Assembly: GCF_008831285.2 (NCBI RefSeq)
Contig: NC_045144.1
Location: 12,317,672 to 12,381,671, forward strand
DNA: 64,000 nt
From: Nymphaea colorata
Taxonomy: Eukaryota; Streptophyta; Magnoliopsida; Nymphaeales; Nymphaeaceae
Direction: 5' to 3'
In this document: piece after piece, positions 22,132 to 37,650 of the stretch
Layout: every line of letters begins with the position of its first letter
Numbering within the stretch: position 1 is the first letter of the stretch
Translations under genes and position numbers: made by a program
Notes under the pieces: generated by a model
What the model saw: only the letters and a program-made list of their open reading frames with translations
Told to the model about the DNA's origin: nothing
The model's database searches: none

Positions 22132-22211
22132 GAACCATTTCCAACAAGGTTTTTTCGTGGATGACCAGTTTGAACCATTTCCAACAAGGTTTTTTCGTGG
22201 ATGACCAGTTT
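22132..22211 (+). repeat. Perfect 40-bp tandem duplication
   Basis: The 40-bp unit starting GAACCATTTCCAACAAGG occurs at 22132-22171 and, without a mismatch, at 22172-22211. Being perfect in an otherwise decayed region, it looks recent. Confidence 0.95.
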
Positions 22212-22233
22212 GAGCTCTTTTAAAGTCTGATGC

Positions 22234-22602
22234 TTAATTTGAATCACAATAAGGCAGTAAGTCAACCAGTATACCATGAGAATCCCTATAAGACAGACCA
22301 ACAATGTTTGATACCTTATCAGAATCATTCTCCCTGATAAAACTAGACTTCCCACTACCTAACAAAGCAATCTTTTTCTCTTTAAATTTGAAGGTGCAAG
22401 TATTCTTGTGGCAATTGTGAATAGTTGTTCGATCATATTGTAACAAACACCCTAATAAAATATGATTGATAATCATACATGCTATATCATGCCAAACATC
22501 ATTCTTGTAGTAGTCTCCTACGGAAATTTTCATTAAGTACGAATGGGTGATGGGGACTTCATCTCTCTTAAAACACGACACCTTATAAGGATGGGGTTTC
22601 AC
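22234..22602 (-). pseudogene. Ty3 retropepsin C-terminal fragment
   Basis: A 122-residue open frame on the minus strand has HPYKVSCFKRDE near the start, a VWHDIACMIINHILLGCLLQ core and a FKFKEKKIALL end. This order (PYKLSW, cD..PMdachlLLGRPWQ, kki.L.P) is the conserved tail of many plant Ty3 protease domains. The usual Asp-x-Met before the LLGR motif is changed and GRPW reads GCLL, so it is degenerate. No other domains of this element remain beside it. Confidence 0.72.
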
Positions 22603-24296
22603 ATTATCTAGTAATAGGAAACTAGTCCAATGGGAGGTAACTCAATTATCTTCAGAAGTTTATGCTGGAATTGGCATTTCTAAAGGATACCATGTTCAAT
22701 GAAGCCAATTTTGACAGTTGGAGGATTAAGCATGGAAATTATGCTTCTATATTTCTATATGAATTGTCTATGCCTGCAAACCTGCTAATTTGAATGTCTC
22801 TGTGGAGGCCATTACTAAGTTTTGGATAAAATTGATTTTAAATTTTGACAATCAATTTCAGTTTCACTGCTTTTAGAGTCTATCTTCACTCTAATAAGCT
22901 AATTAACGTTGACCTTATGGAGCGACTTACTTATTCTATTGAGCATGTTAAGGGTCCTGTTGTGTTAATGGGTGACTTTGATCCTATTAGAGGTGCCCAT
23001 GATAAAATAGGAAGGCTCCTTGATGAAACTTCATTTAGAAAATTCATTAGACTCCTTAATGATTGGCACTTGCATGTTGTGGAAGACCCAAATATTTGTT
23101 TCACTTGGTCTAATAACAGGGCTGGAGAAGAAAACATTCAATGCAGGTTAGACTAGGCCACTGTCAATACTTTATGGGACGGTCAGACCTTTAGCTTGAA
23201 AACATTGCCAAGAACAAGTGTCTGATCATTGTGTTGCTTCTCAACATAAACAAAACAAATCGTAAACACTGGTTAAGGTTTGTTTCATTTTTTTTCAGCA
23301 TGGTCATATCATCCTGATTGTGAAATTGTTATGAATGAACCATGTTGTACAAACAGTTTTGGTTGTAGCATAATTAAACTACTTAAGAGACTCAGAGAAA
23401 CCATAATGTGTCTGTCTAAATGGAATAGTACTTGGTTTGGTCAAATCAGGGCAAGAGTGTAGTCGCTGAGAGAAGAGTTGGAGAAGCACCAAGTTAGCAC
23501 CTCTGAAGGCAAATCATATCTTGCAGACCTTGAGTATTGCTTAGGTTTATAGCAGGAGACAGCCCTCAGGAAGAAGAATAATTTTGGTGATAAAAAAACT
23601 AGAACCAAATGGCAAAGGGGGATAAAAATTTCAAGTTTTTCCAAGCTTATGTTCAATGTAAGAGAGAACAAACCAAGCTGTTTGCCATTGAGGTTAGTGG
23701 AGTCAGAGCTGATTCTATAGTTAAAAGGTGCAAGTTATGCAAGAACTTTTGTGCTAACCACTTTTCCAGGTCATGTTGGATTGCCTACAAGATAGACAAA
23801 CGGTTTCCATTGAAGAAAATACACAACTCATGAGACCTATCAAAAAAGAAGAAGTGTGTAGAGTTGTTTTTAGTATGACCAATGGTAAGGCACAAGGCCA
23901 TAATGGCTTTACTATGGAATTTTATAAAATTTATTGCATATTATTGGAACTGATGTTCTATGTGTCATTTTTTTATATTTTCAAGACTGAAAATCTGGTT
24001 AGAAGTGTGAACCACTCTTGAATTTCTTTAGATGGTACTGTTGACATTAAAGATTTCAGTCAAATTTCTCTGTACAGTTACCTTTATAAGACCATAATTA
24101 AGTTAATAATAGAGAGAATGAGAAAATTCTAGCAAGGGTAGTTGGGCAAAATCAAGGCACCTTTTTGCCAGCAAAATTTATCCATGAGCTCAGATGTTTA
24201 ATAGTTTATAGAGGAGCAACAAAGGCTCTATGTTGTTAAGATTGGATATTTCCAAGGCTTATCATTGCATCATTGAAATTTCTTAAACGTGCACTC

Positions 24297-24385
24297 AATG
24301 TTATCACTGCCGTATCGTATCGTGTATCGGTCGAGCTGACCTATATGCCGTATCGTAATGTATCATAACATATCGTAAAATTAAT
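24297..24385. repeat. hAT subterminal GTATCG array, left end
   Basis: Just inside the left inverted repeat, CGTATCG/GTATCG words recur four or more times within about 70 bp, with variants TATCATA and ATATCG. Clustered short motifs near the ends are where hAT transposases bind in studied elements. The binding role here is inferred. Confidence 0.7.
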
Positions 24386-24735
24386 TTTTTAATTTGTAAA
24401 AAATATTAAAAAATTAAAAAAAATAGAAAAAAATCAGAAAAATTCTAAAAAAATCCGAAAAAACTAGTAAAAATAAAAAAACTCAAGAAAAATGTATTTA
24501 AAGGAACATTCATCATTCATGTATATGAAGTATGAACTATGACGTATGCATATGAACAACACATTCCAAAATAAGAAATCAAACATTCAAAAATCAAAAT
24601 AACATACTAAGCAGCCTAAGAGTTTTCAATTACATCACAATTCATAAGTTCAGAAGTCAAAACTCAAAACATATTGACATAGTTTTCAAAACTCAAAACA
24701 AAAAGCCTCATCAATCGTCATCTGCATCATCATCT

Positions 24736-27249
24736 TCATTCTTCATCACCATCTTCATTTTCTTCATTAAGTGCTTCTTCGATCCCCTCAGTTGCAAATG
24801 GAATGTCACCAACATTCTATTGCTCTCCCCCAGCCTCTCCTTCTTCATTAATCTCTGCTGCTCCTTCAATGTTCAAAAAATCAAGATCGTCCTCATCAAG
24901 TATTGTAGATGGTTCTTCTTCAACCCAAGAATCTAATATATCAAAATGGTCAATGAAGATAGGATCATATTGAGTGTGATGCTTCCTCGTAGATGTTCTT
25001 TCTAGTTGTCTAACAAGAGAAAAATTTAACAAATTGTTAGAAATTAAAATATATATTAGAATTTGCTATTTTGTATAACAAAATACAAATGTTTACCTTT
25101 GTCTCAACTTCATATTATAACGAACATAAACAAGGTCATTCAACCTTTGATGTTTCAGCCTATTCATCTTTTTACTATGGATGTGTTGAAATACACTCCA
25201 ATTTCTTTCACATCCAGTTACACTACATGTTTGGCTGAGGATTCTAATTGCAAGCTTCCTTAATTCTGGGCAATCAGGTCCAAACCTTTCCCACCACAAA
25301 TCTAATAACAAATGGAAAGTAAAAATGAGATAAAATAAATATATGAGAAGGTAGAATAGAAGCTAAACAACAAAAAGTATAGTCTCTTTTTCTAATACTT
25401 GGACGCATAGTTGTCCTGCATCGAACTGTTGTGTCTCTTGCCATGGTACCAGAAGCCGTATCATATTTGTTGATCGACATATGGATAGCGTCTTGTTCTT
25501 TACTATCACTTACTAATACGTCAATAGAATCCAACATGTCATACTTGACCTCTCCGTCCTTCTTAAAAGTAGGAAGATATCTAATAGCAGGATTTAGGTA
25601 GTAGACTGTTGCATGAAGTGAGCGATGAAGTTGTCCAGACCACCTTTCATCTATAATCTTTCATATAGGCATGTACAACTTTTTTTTTCCCTTCATACTA
25701 TCTCTAATGGCCTCCATGGCTCTGTCCATAGACTCATATAAATATCCAATAGAAGGTCTATCTTCACTATCAACTAATATGAGGACTTTCACTAGAGGTA
25801 CACAAATCTTCAATAACTGCACACCTGATTCCCAAAAGTCAGCATCGAAGATGGTATCCACAACTGTCATAGTCTTTCTTTTATAGGCAAGTGGATATGC
25901 AGCCCAATCATCACTTGAAAACATCTGTCTGAAAGGAGTTCTTTGCTTGACTATACCCTGCACAGTCAAACCATTTGTAGTAAACTGTGTTTGTGCAGGT
26001 CGAATCAATTCAGCCCCATTTGTGAGTTTCCTCATCAAATTCAAGACATAAGCATGATTATAAGTAAACTTCATGATTTCTTAGCATCTATGAACTGTCA
26101 GATTCATATCATCTCTTTCACCTAGATCCTGAAGCATAAGATTTACACAATGAGCAGCACATGGACTCCAATAAAATGTCTCATATCGTGCTGCTAACAT
26201 TTCACCTGCAGCTTTATAATTTGCTGCATTATCAGTGATAAATTGCACAACATTTTGAGGCCCAACTTCTTGTATAACTTTATCAAAAACCCCAAACAAA
26301 ACATCAGCAGTCTTAGGAGTATCAGACAAATCAACAGCTTTTAAGAACATAGTATCAAGGGGGAGTATATAAGAAAGTTTACCAATGTTCTGTTCTTGAT
26401 GTCTGTCCACTCATCTGCCATTACACTGCATCATGTAGCTTTCCAACTCAATTTCAATTCATAACAATATGTCTTGACATCTCTAACTACATTGTTGAGA
26501 ATTTTACCTCGCAATTTATGAAAAGAGGGCATTTTATACCCTCGGCCTACACTTACAATCACATCTGCTATAGGCTGAAAATAATAAGAGTTTGTTGCAT
26601 TGAAGGGAATGGATGCATCATAGAACCACCTTCCTATGGTTTCATCTGCTGCTTCAAGAATATCTTTTGATTACATGGCTATATGAATCTCAGGCTGAGA
26701 ACCAGCAGCAGTATAATTGGGAAAATAATTCTTAATCGAACCAGACATATTACTCGACCTCATAGTAGGTACTCTACCACCACCAGTACGACCATGACTC
26801 CTGCCACATCCTCGTGAAACTGAACTTGCACTTGCACCTCTTCTTTTTCTGGTTGCAGTTGCAGAAGAACCACCTCCATGCATGATGCCTTTTCCTTTAT
26901 CTGTTCCCAAACTAACACCAACATCTTCTTCTTCAAGGTCAACATCTTCACCTTCACTTTCTTCCTCTTCATGTGGGTCCCCATATCGTTCCTCTGCATC
27001 TTGCATTTCCTTTTCAATCCTATTTGCTTTCACAACATTAAGAAGCTCCATACACTGGTGCCTTACATACGCTGGCAATGGGTTCTCTTGGGAGTCAGTG
27101 CAAGCAGCCACATCGCTGTGTGTACCAGCTATATGGTTTTTAAAGCGAGAGATCCCTCCTGATATGATTTGCTTACAATAATTGCACTTAACTCTTAACC
27201 TATCTTTGGGATTCACCCTTGTGCACCACTGCCATGCAGGATCTGACAT
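24736..27249 (-). pseudogene. hAT transposase (BED finger, DUF659, hATC), mutated
   Basis: The start codon is at 27249 (MSDPAWQWC). The BED-type zinc finger has VKCNYCKQIISGGISRFKNH then THSD (CX2C...HX4H). An acidic/basic linker follows. The DUF659 catalytic region has a WFYDASIPFNA motif and VMADEWTD (about 26420), then VVQFITDNAANYKAAG and SPCAAHCVNLMLQDLG (26100-26300). The C-terminal hAT dimerisation region has RKLAIRILSQTCSVTGCERN and HQRLNDLVYVRYN (25093-25290), with an acidic tail. Two small introns can be read: 25302-25398 and 25010-25096, both GT..AG and both restoring the frame. Lesions are stops at about 26670, 26430, 26078 and 25660, and a one-base shift near 26360. A stop at 24817 may be the true end or another lesion; the frame continues acidic to 24736. 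A 5' UTR intron ending just before the start codon is plausible. Confidence 0.88.
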
Positions 27250-27554
27250 TATGTCTTCACAAAACAAGTAAAAACATACAAATAAATGTAAGAAATAAGA
27301 GAAATGAATGATTCAATGGAAAAAATGAGTTATTTCTTACTTTCTTGGTGTTAGAAACCAAAAAACCCTCTTCCTCCAAGCTTCCCACCGTCCTGAGGCT
27401 TCCCACAACGAGAAATAAAGCTTCTTCACCGGCAAATCTTGATGCAACACTCCCTCCCATGTCTCTTGCAATGTTTAGAAAAAGAGAAGAGAGAGAGGAG
27501 CGTCGGTTTTAAAAAAAAATACGCAAAGAAGGGGCCGTCGGGCCCCTTTTTAGT

Positions 27555-27749
27555 TTTGATCCCGTATCGTGCGATATGTGGGGGTATCACCTGTATCGTA
27601 TGATACGGCCCCCGTATCACACGATACGGGCGATACGCGTGCGATACACACGCATACCGCAAATTTATAGCGTAACGTATCATTCATCTTGATACATACG
27701 ATACGTATTGTACGATGTGCATTCGTATCATACAATACAGATAACATTG
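27555..27749. repeat. hAT subterminal GTATCG/CGATAC array, right end
   Basis: Over 190 bp the words GTATCG, CGATAC, GATACG and near variants occur more than ten times in both orientations, several as local palindromes such as CGTATGATACGG. It is denser than the left array and includes the presumed promoter side of the transposase. Confidence 0.75.
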
Positions 27750-28933
27750 CTTGCACTCTCAACCTTGGGGTTTTGTGATTACGAGGTTGAATGAGTAATG
27801 AAGTGTGTTTCCTTTGTCAATTTTGCCATGTTGCGAAATGGTAAGGAATGCTAATATTTTGAAATTTGTAGAGGCTTAAGACATGGTGAACCTTTATCAC
27901 CCTATCTTTTCATTATGGTTATAAAGATGTTTGTCAGAAGACTTAGAATATAATTAGCAACCTATAACATAAATAAAATTCCTATGCAGTTACAGTTGGC
28001 AACCATTTTTAGTCGTTATTTTTTTTGCTGATGATGTTATTATGCTTTGTAAAGTTGATATACAATCTATTCTTTGCATTAAAAGTATTTTGTAGGAGCT
28101 GGAATGCAAAGTTCGACTAAAAATGAACCACTTCAAATCTTTTGTTGTCATGTTTAAGGTGAATGAGAAGTGGGGAACCGTTTAGTCAACTACTTGGACT
28201 AGAAGGAAGCTAATTTGCCAACACAATGCTTGAGTCTTCCACTTTGCTAGGGTGATTTAATCGTTAGAGAATATGAACCACTATTGGCCAAGATTTCTAA
28301 CTGTTTGGTATATTGGAAAGGTCTGTTATTTTATGCAGGGAAATTGAGTCCAATAAAGCTCTTGATAAATCAGATAGTTGCTTTTTGGATTATACCTTTC
28401 AAGCTTCACAAGAATATCATCAAAAATATTGAAAAGGAGTGCAATTCCTTTCTATCGGGTGATCAATCTAACCATCATAGACTTCATCTTGTGTGATGGT
28501 TTATATTATCTCTTCCCATGAAAGAGGTTAGTGTGGGCACCATAGAACCATACAATTCAACCAAGCCCAAATGATATTGTTGGTATTTAAAATCCTGTTA
28601 AATAACTTGGTTTAGGCCAAGTTTATGAGAGATAAATACCTTTCATATCCTAGTTTGTGGACACTTAAACCTAAGTTGAGGGATTCTTGGAGTTGGAAAG
28701 GCAAGCTTGGGGTTGGAAAGAGATTTCACCATAATCAAATGAGATGTTGGTAATGAGCATACCATAAAATGTCTCACCTAGCTTTTGATAATCGTGGGAG
28801 ATGTCTTTCCCGGTTGAGCCTGCCCACATCGGAAGGCCCAGCCTCGACACTTGAAAATGCTGGGATAAATGTTAATTTTAGCTAGCTCTTCATGAATGTG
28901 GGCAAAAGACACCTTCTACAATCACAATTCCTC

Positions 28934-31689
<2,756 letters not shown>

Positions 31690-31690
<1 letters not shown>

Positions 31691-33217
31691 GATATTTGTA
31701 ATCACCCCAAATTTTTCAATGTCAATGTTTGGCATTTTCAAACATTATATAGCTAATTTTCAATAGATTTCGAAGATTTTTCGCCTCAAAATGCTTCAAT
31801 TTCTCCTAATTTGGATCCATTTTTTTTTATTTGGTCATCGATCTGTTTTGGAATTATTTTTGGATCTGATTTTGGACTTTGGACCCAAGCCAGTGATGTC
31901 CATTAGACCTAAAAGCCAACTTTAGCCCGAATTCAGAGCTATCTTATAACTTCGGTACAAGGACAGATCCTGCCCAAACCCACATAGAGATCCAAATCCA
32001 TAACCTAGTCTTACAGCCAAGATTAAGGAAATACAATACAAAACCTCATTCTCGACCCACTCTAACATGTGGATCCAAATCTAGATCCAAGTCCTTGCTT
32101 TAGAACCAAGCTTGGCCCAGATCTAAATATAGATCCAAATCCAAAATTTATCAATTTGAGGCCCTTATCCATATCCAAATCCAGACTTAGATCCAAAATT
32201 GAGTCCAAGATGCAAATCTAAATCCACAACTTCATATCCAAAATCGAGCCCTAGAACTAGATTCGGATCCAAATAGCCGCTCAACGTCCAAAATCAAGCC
32301 ACATATCCAAATCCCAACTCTGGATCCAAAACCAAACTCCAGGTCCAGACCAGATCCAAATTTCTAGTCAGCGAAGACCAGATCCCCGGGTCCAAATGCA
32401 AGCCCTAGATCTAAAACCTCACTTTCATATCCAAATCACGCTCAAAACCAAAATCTAGATCCAAATACCCAAAATTCGAGCTCAAAACTTAATATCTAGC
32501 CTCATATTCCAATTCAAGACTCCAGATTGGCACACAAGTTCTACTCTACCATTCAATCCAATTTTGCTTGGAAAGTTTGAAAACCAGATCCAAAACCTAC
32601 AATATGAGTCTAAACACTGATCCAAATATGTGATCTGAGTCCTTGACATGCATTGGATCTCTTCCCACCCAAGAGAATCACATCGTGACCCAAAATTGGC
32701 TTAGAAACACCAAAAACCCAGACTCATCTTGTGAAAAGATCATTTGGCCCTAAAAACTTGAAAAAGGAATGCTTTTCATAGGCTAAGACCCAAGTGGGAC
32801 CACCCAGCATGCGCAATTTTAGTGCAAAACCTGGCACCCCTTTTGATAGACTCTCTCTCTTTTTCTTTTTTTCTCTTTTTATCTTTCTGTCTCTCTCTCT
32901 TTTGTCTCTCTCTCTTCTCTCTCATATCTCTTTCTCTCTCTTTCATTTCTCTTTTGCATCTCTCTCTCGTCTTATTTTGCTTAAAAACTCAATGAAATGG
33001 ATGCTTTATACGTATGAATGAATGATTTATGGCTTGTGCATGTGTTAAATGTATGAATGAGGACGGTGTAGACTTGGGGGTAAGATTTTTCTTACTTAAA
33101 TTGACTTTAAGGCTGAGATTTCACCAACTTAGGAAACCCTCTCAAATATGTACTTTATAAAATGTATATGCATAACATCATACAATTTGTCTACCCTAAT
33201 AATCTCTTCTATCCTTT
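31690..33217. repeat. GATCCAAA-rich degenerate repeat region and CT-rich tract
   Basis: 31880-32700 repeats words of the type GATCCAAATC / TAGATCCAAA dozens of times with heavy divergence. 32850-32965 is a CT-rich tract. The left part begins with TGTAATCACCCCAAA (about 31700), typical of the start of a Ty3 LTR, so this may be a decayed LTR, but no partner copy or clear end is present. It abuts the Ogre LTR. Confidence 0.45.
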
Positions 33218-36200
33218 TGTTTGTACACTGTTCTTCATGGCAAGAAAGGAACCCACTAATCGGTACGAGGATAGACTGTTCTTGCCACCTTTTACAGCGA
33301 TAATCGATCCAAGGTCTACGTTTTTCAAGTTTTGACAAGTTATTTTTTCTAAACGCATGTGCAGAAATTAGATTTTGGATTTTGGAGTTCAATTTGAACA
33401 AGACTGAGAATATTTCAAAATTTTGGAAATTGAGATATTGGGAATTGTAAGGGATTTTTGAATTAATTCCAGAAATAATCTTTGATTTAGTCAAAAATTA
33501 GAGTTTTGGAAATTGTGAATTTGGATTTTGGATATGATTGAACTTGCATTAGGGATTGAAATTGGATTGAAGTTGGATAGAATTGAGATTTGAAATTGGA
33601 TTTTTAAATAATTGGGAGATGGAAATGTGATTTTTGAAATTAAGGTATTGAAAATTTGACACTGAAGATTGGATATTTGGGCTAGATCTTGGAAATTCTT
33701 GGAATTGGAACTTGTTTTTGAAACTAAATTTTGGTTTTGGAAAATTGGATTTGGATCTTAGAGATTGAAATTTCTAAGCTTGTGAATGGCCGGAAATAAA
33801 GTAATATTTTGATATTTTGAACTTGGGTTTTGGAGGGATAGGGAAGAACTTGATTTCACTTGCTTAATTGGTTTGAAAAATTAGAATCTAGGATTGTCTT
33901 GTTGGGGAACTTGATTTGGACCAAGATCATGGTTATTTGTTGGATTTTGTTTTGAAAATTGGTTTGTTTTTGGAGAAAATCCAATCATGGATTAGAAATT
34001 GATTTTAAAATTGTAGGTTTTTGAACCATTTTGGATGTCAACATAAATGAGATGTTCAAGCTTTTGTCACAATATGACTTGGTCATGATAGTGACTCCGA
34101 CTTGTCTCACTTAGATTTTGCGAAAGTGAGTGAGTGCATTTGTAAAATGAGTGTATGCATGCATTTAGAATCCATATGCATATTCATGCTTCACTCTCTT
34201 TCACTCCATGTATAATTTTTATGGGATCTCACATAGATATAGGTCCACCTTATAGTTGAACATGTAGGGGGTGCTCTAATATTAGTCTTGAAGTCAATAA
34301 TAGCACTTGGACTAATGTCCACGGGCATGGTTTTGAAAATTCTGATTTTGTAATTGGGGTTCTAAAATAAATTGGGTGAAGTCGAGCTTCAATCATTAAA
34401 ACTCATTATTCGGGATTTTTAAAGACTTTGAGAGAAACTTCTCTTTCGGTGGGGAAAATTTGTGAATTCCTCTAGGATAGGCTTTGTCACTTGGTTTAAA
34501 AATGGGATTTGGTTTGGACAAGTTGATTTCTGTTTTTTGCATAAAATGTTGGCAAAGTAGGTTTTTTAGATCAAGAATCTAACTTTTGAAATTCTCGGCA
34601 TGGATCTATAGAAATTCAATTTCTCTAGGTTGGCATTTTTGTAAGATTGTTTTTTAGTTGCTTGATAAATAGCTTATATTGTTTTTGGATCTTGGAGCCT
34701 CTTTTGAAACCAAACTAGATGAACTTGTTAATAGTTTGATTTTCAAAATCATAGATATTTCTGGAAATTCAGAAATGAGATCAGTTGGAATGAGCTCATT
34801 TTGTTTGATTTGTTCTATTTTAAGATGGATTATACTCATGGACTGAGTAGATACAATCCTTGGTGGAACCGTTTTGTGTGATCCAATCCACCGTATCATT
34901 CAAGAGAACATCCATGCTTCGTTCCTCTCTCTCTCACTTTGCATTCGTTTAATTAATTACATTGATGAAAGGATGACATTCTTGCCCAAACCATGGTAGT
35001 ATTCCTCCAATATTGCACTAATTGGATCTCTTTAAATCAGATCTTGAAAACATCATTTTCTGTTTTTTTGAAAAATAGAATTTTAGCTCAAATGGGTTAA
35101 GGATGATTGTGGGAATGCATGTACATGTGCATTAACATGTATATTATCTTCGCATCAACCCAACTAGACATCGTTTCAAGCTTTTAAAATAAAAGGAATC
35201 CCAGCTCAGACCCACAATTCGTTTGTCATTTCCGTCCATCATTCACATGAACGGTACATAGAACGTCCATCATTTCCAGCAAGGTAATGCTTAGGAGAAT
35301 GTCACAAATCATGAAGGTTAAAATGAAAAAAAAAAAATCATGCATGAATGTCACTGTTTTAGGGCAGTGAGATGGATACCGTTTTTAGTAAAATGGCTTG
35401 GCGAAGACCTCAAACCATGGGACTAGTTAAGGTCAAGACCATGGTAACGAATCACCAAAATTTGAAAAGCAAAAAATTAACTTGTTAATTTTAATTGAAT
35501 AGCAGAAATGAAACCCATTGATTTAGTTGTTAAGGAGTTAAAAACCAAGAGCATTTGAACTCTGGTTTTTAACTTATTAGGAAGAGGCGTCGACTTCACC
35601 AAGGTTGCTGCAAAGCAGACCGTGGTGGAGTCGTTCTGACCCTGTTAGCAGCCAGCCACTTTGTGGCTGCCAAACGAAGCCTGATCCTCATTCTTTTTGA
35701 GAAAAATCAGACATGCATGGCAATATAATTTAATTCATGCATGTTATAGAGGTAGCTGACCTGATTTGCTGGAAATTTGAGGTGAATATGAGCTTGAGTT
35801 GCTGTCCAAAGCAGGGCAGAACAGGGTGCTGAGCTGGACTATGTGTTGAGGCTGAAGTCGACACGAAGAAAGGGCAGCTAGTGGTCTGAGTAGCCTGCCT
35901 CGGTTGAGTCTGATTTGAAGGTGCTTTGAGCAGCTAGGTGATGCTGACTGAAACGGCTTGGGAAGCATTGGCTTGTGATGCCTTCAGCACATGACCAGCT
36001 GGAGCAGGGTGCTGTCTAGGGGATTGGAAGCTAGTTGCAGCAGGGAATGGCTTGAGCGATTTGGAATCGGCTCAAGCTTAGGAATGCCTAGGCTCAAAAG
36101 GATTTGGCACCTAAGCTGAAAACGTCCAAGGTAAGGACGCCTAGCTTGAAATTGGACTTGGGCAGGGGCGTTCTGGGCAGCGTCACCAAGGTTGTGTCTT

Positions 36201-37633
36201 GGCTGGGCTGAGACTACTTGCGCAGGAGAAGTTGGCAATATCAGGGGCTGCCAAGACTACTTGGATTTTGAGCTGAGTTGTGAACGCCTACCTCAAATAG
36301 ACCTTGGAGGCAGAGGTCTAGCTAAAAATCATGTCCTCCTCTTGAGGGATGTTGCAGCTGGAAAGTCAAGAGTCTCTTGGCTGGAGCAAGAGTACTTGGA
36401 GGGAACTTGATAGGATGGCGTGAGAGCTTGAGAGAGATACTAAGAGAGGACGTAAGAGAATGAAGTGAGAGCTTGAGAGAGCTCTTAAGAGAGACGTCCA
36501 AGGCTGCCAGGAGGTTGCTAAGGGTTCTTAGCTGCTTGCAAGTGATCGTTTATATAGGCACCAAGTCATCAAGGACTTGGTGCTAGACAGATTTTTTTTC
36601 GAAAGCTAAGGAATCATCGTGCAATCTCAACGTTTTTGGCATAGGAAGGAAGTAAGGGCTGCATGCAAGGGGCACTTTCTCCCTTGCCAATCAATTTTTC
36701 CATTTTGACTTCGTTGTCTACTTGAAAATCAAGCAAGAATGGAGGGAATGTCTCTTCATATCAACCATAGAGATCTGGTCTTTGACCAGCTGGTTAGGAT
36801 TTAAGTGATAAAGAAGAGAGGAAAGGAGAACATCTTTAATGGCTGGTCCTCTTTCAATTTAACCACAATTTTCTACTTCCATCCTTGGAACCAGCTGGGG
36901 GGGGGGGGAAGTGGAACTTGCTCAGTTCTCTTGAAATTGAAAGAAAGGGGTAAGTCTTTTTGGACTTTTCCTCTTGCATTTTCAGAAATTCTACATGATG
37001 ATGAAGAAAAATGTATTCTGCGAATGCCTCATCGATTTTTCATTATTTCAAATAAACAATTAAATTTTTTTGAATAGAATATGCTCGCTTGAGCCACTCT
37101 TTATTTGATTGGCATAGGTCATTGTTGATATTAGTCTCAAGTGGTTTATTATGGCATATTGAGATTGAAAGAGTCATTTGACTCACTTGAATTGGAAATG
37201 GATTAAGTCGATCGAGCTTGATCTAAGTTAAATCCAGATTGGGATTCTTGTCAATTGTTTTCCTAAATAGTTTTTAGGAAAATTAAGGAAAGGATTATTG
37301 GGTGATTCATTCCTATATTTTTCTAGAGAAAGAAAAGGAGAGGGAGGAAATCACGCCTACTTATTTTTCTCTCTTCATGTTGGAACAAAATTTAAATTCA
37401 CTAATGAAAATTCCAATCAAGATTGAAAATCTGAGTTTTAGATCTTGATTTGCATCAATTTTAAACTTTAATCTTGGAATTGTGTCCAAATTTGACAAAG
37501 TCCTAAATTTTTGTAAATGGTTCGACTTACATCTAGAATTGGATTAGGTGGACTTCAACTCCAGTGTAGGAATTTTTTTGAAAATTTTCAAAGTTGCTAT
37601 TGGAAAAAGTTGGGAAAATTTAGGGTGTAAACA
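33218..37633 (-). repeat. 3' LTR of the Ogre/Tat element (4.4 kb)
   Basis: Pairs with 57807-61007 along its length, except for about 1.15 kb (roughly 35030-36160) absent from the other copy. Much of 33400-34100 is made of GATTTTGGA/AATTGGA-like words. The + strand end GGGTGTAAACA at 37633 borders the polypurine tract. Confidence 0.88.
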
Positions 37634-37650
37634 GATTCCTCTCTTTGCTA
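37634..37650 (-). promoter_or_regulatory. Polypurine tract of the Ogre/Tat element
   Basis: The minus strand reads AGCAAAGAGAGGAATC immediately before the 3' LTR start TGTTTACACCC. Confidence 0.65.

Larger units (their letters stand above)
24297..27749 (-). mobile_element. hAT superfamily DNA transposon, full length with TIRs and 8-bp TSD
   Basis: 3,453 bp. The ends are matching inverted repeats: CAATGTTATC at 24297 and GATAACATTG ending 27749. Flanking duplications are CGTGCACT (24289-24296) and CTTGCACT (27750-27757), 7 of 8 bases equal, the length expected for hAT. Removing the element and one duplication rejoins the LINE RT reading frame, independent proof of the boundaries. It carries one transposase gene on the minus strand and GTATCG/CGATAC-rich subterminal regions. 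The order is 27749 end, 5' UTR, BED zinc finger, DUF659, hAT dimerisation domain, 24297 end. Confidence 0.93.
22845..28860 (+). pseudogene. L1-type LINE ORF2 (endonuclease + RT), split by a hAT element
   Basis: On the + strand, 22845-23156 has the endonuclease motifs VVLMGDFD and FTWSNNRAGEE followed by a CRLD. 23280-23833 holds the linker, including WNSTWFGQI and KGDKNFKFFQ. 23830-24288 starts the RT with FSMTNGKAQGHNGF and an IKDF..ISL motif. The protein is then cut by the hAT element at 24297-27749. Right of it the RT continues in register: LxxLGFCDYEVE, GLRHGEPLSPYLF (about 27880) and FFADDVIMLCK (about 28030). 28284-28496 encodes the thumb/linker with YAGKLSPIKLLI. Several stops and frameshifts exist apart from the insertion, so the LINE was probably already decaying. 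ORF1 and a poly(A) tail were not recognised. Confidence 0.88.
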
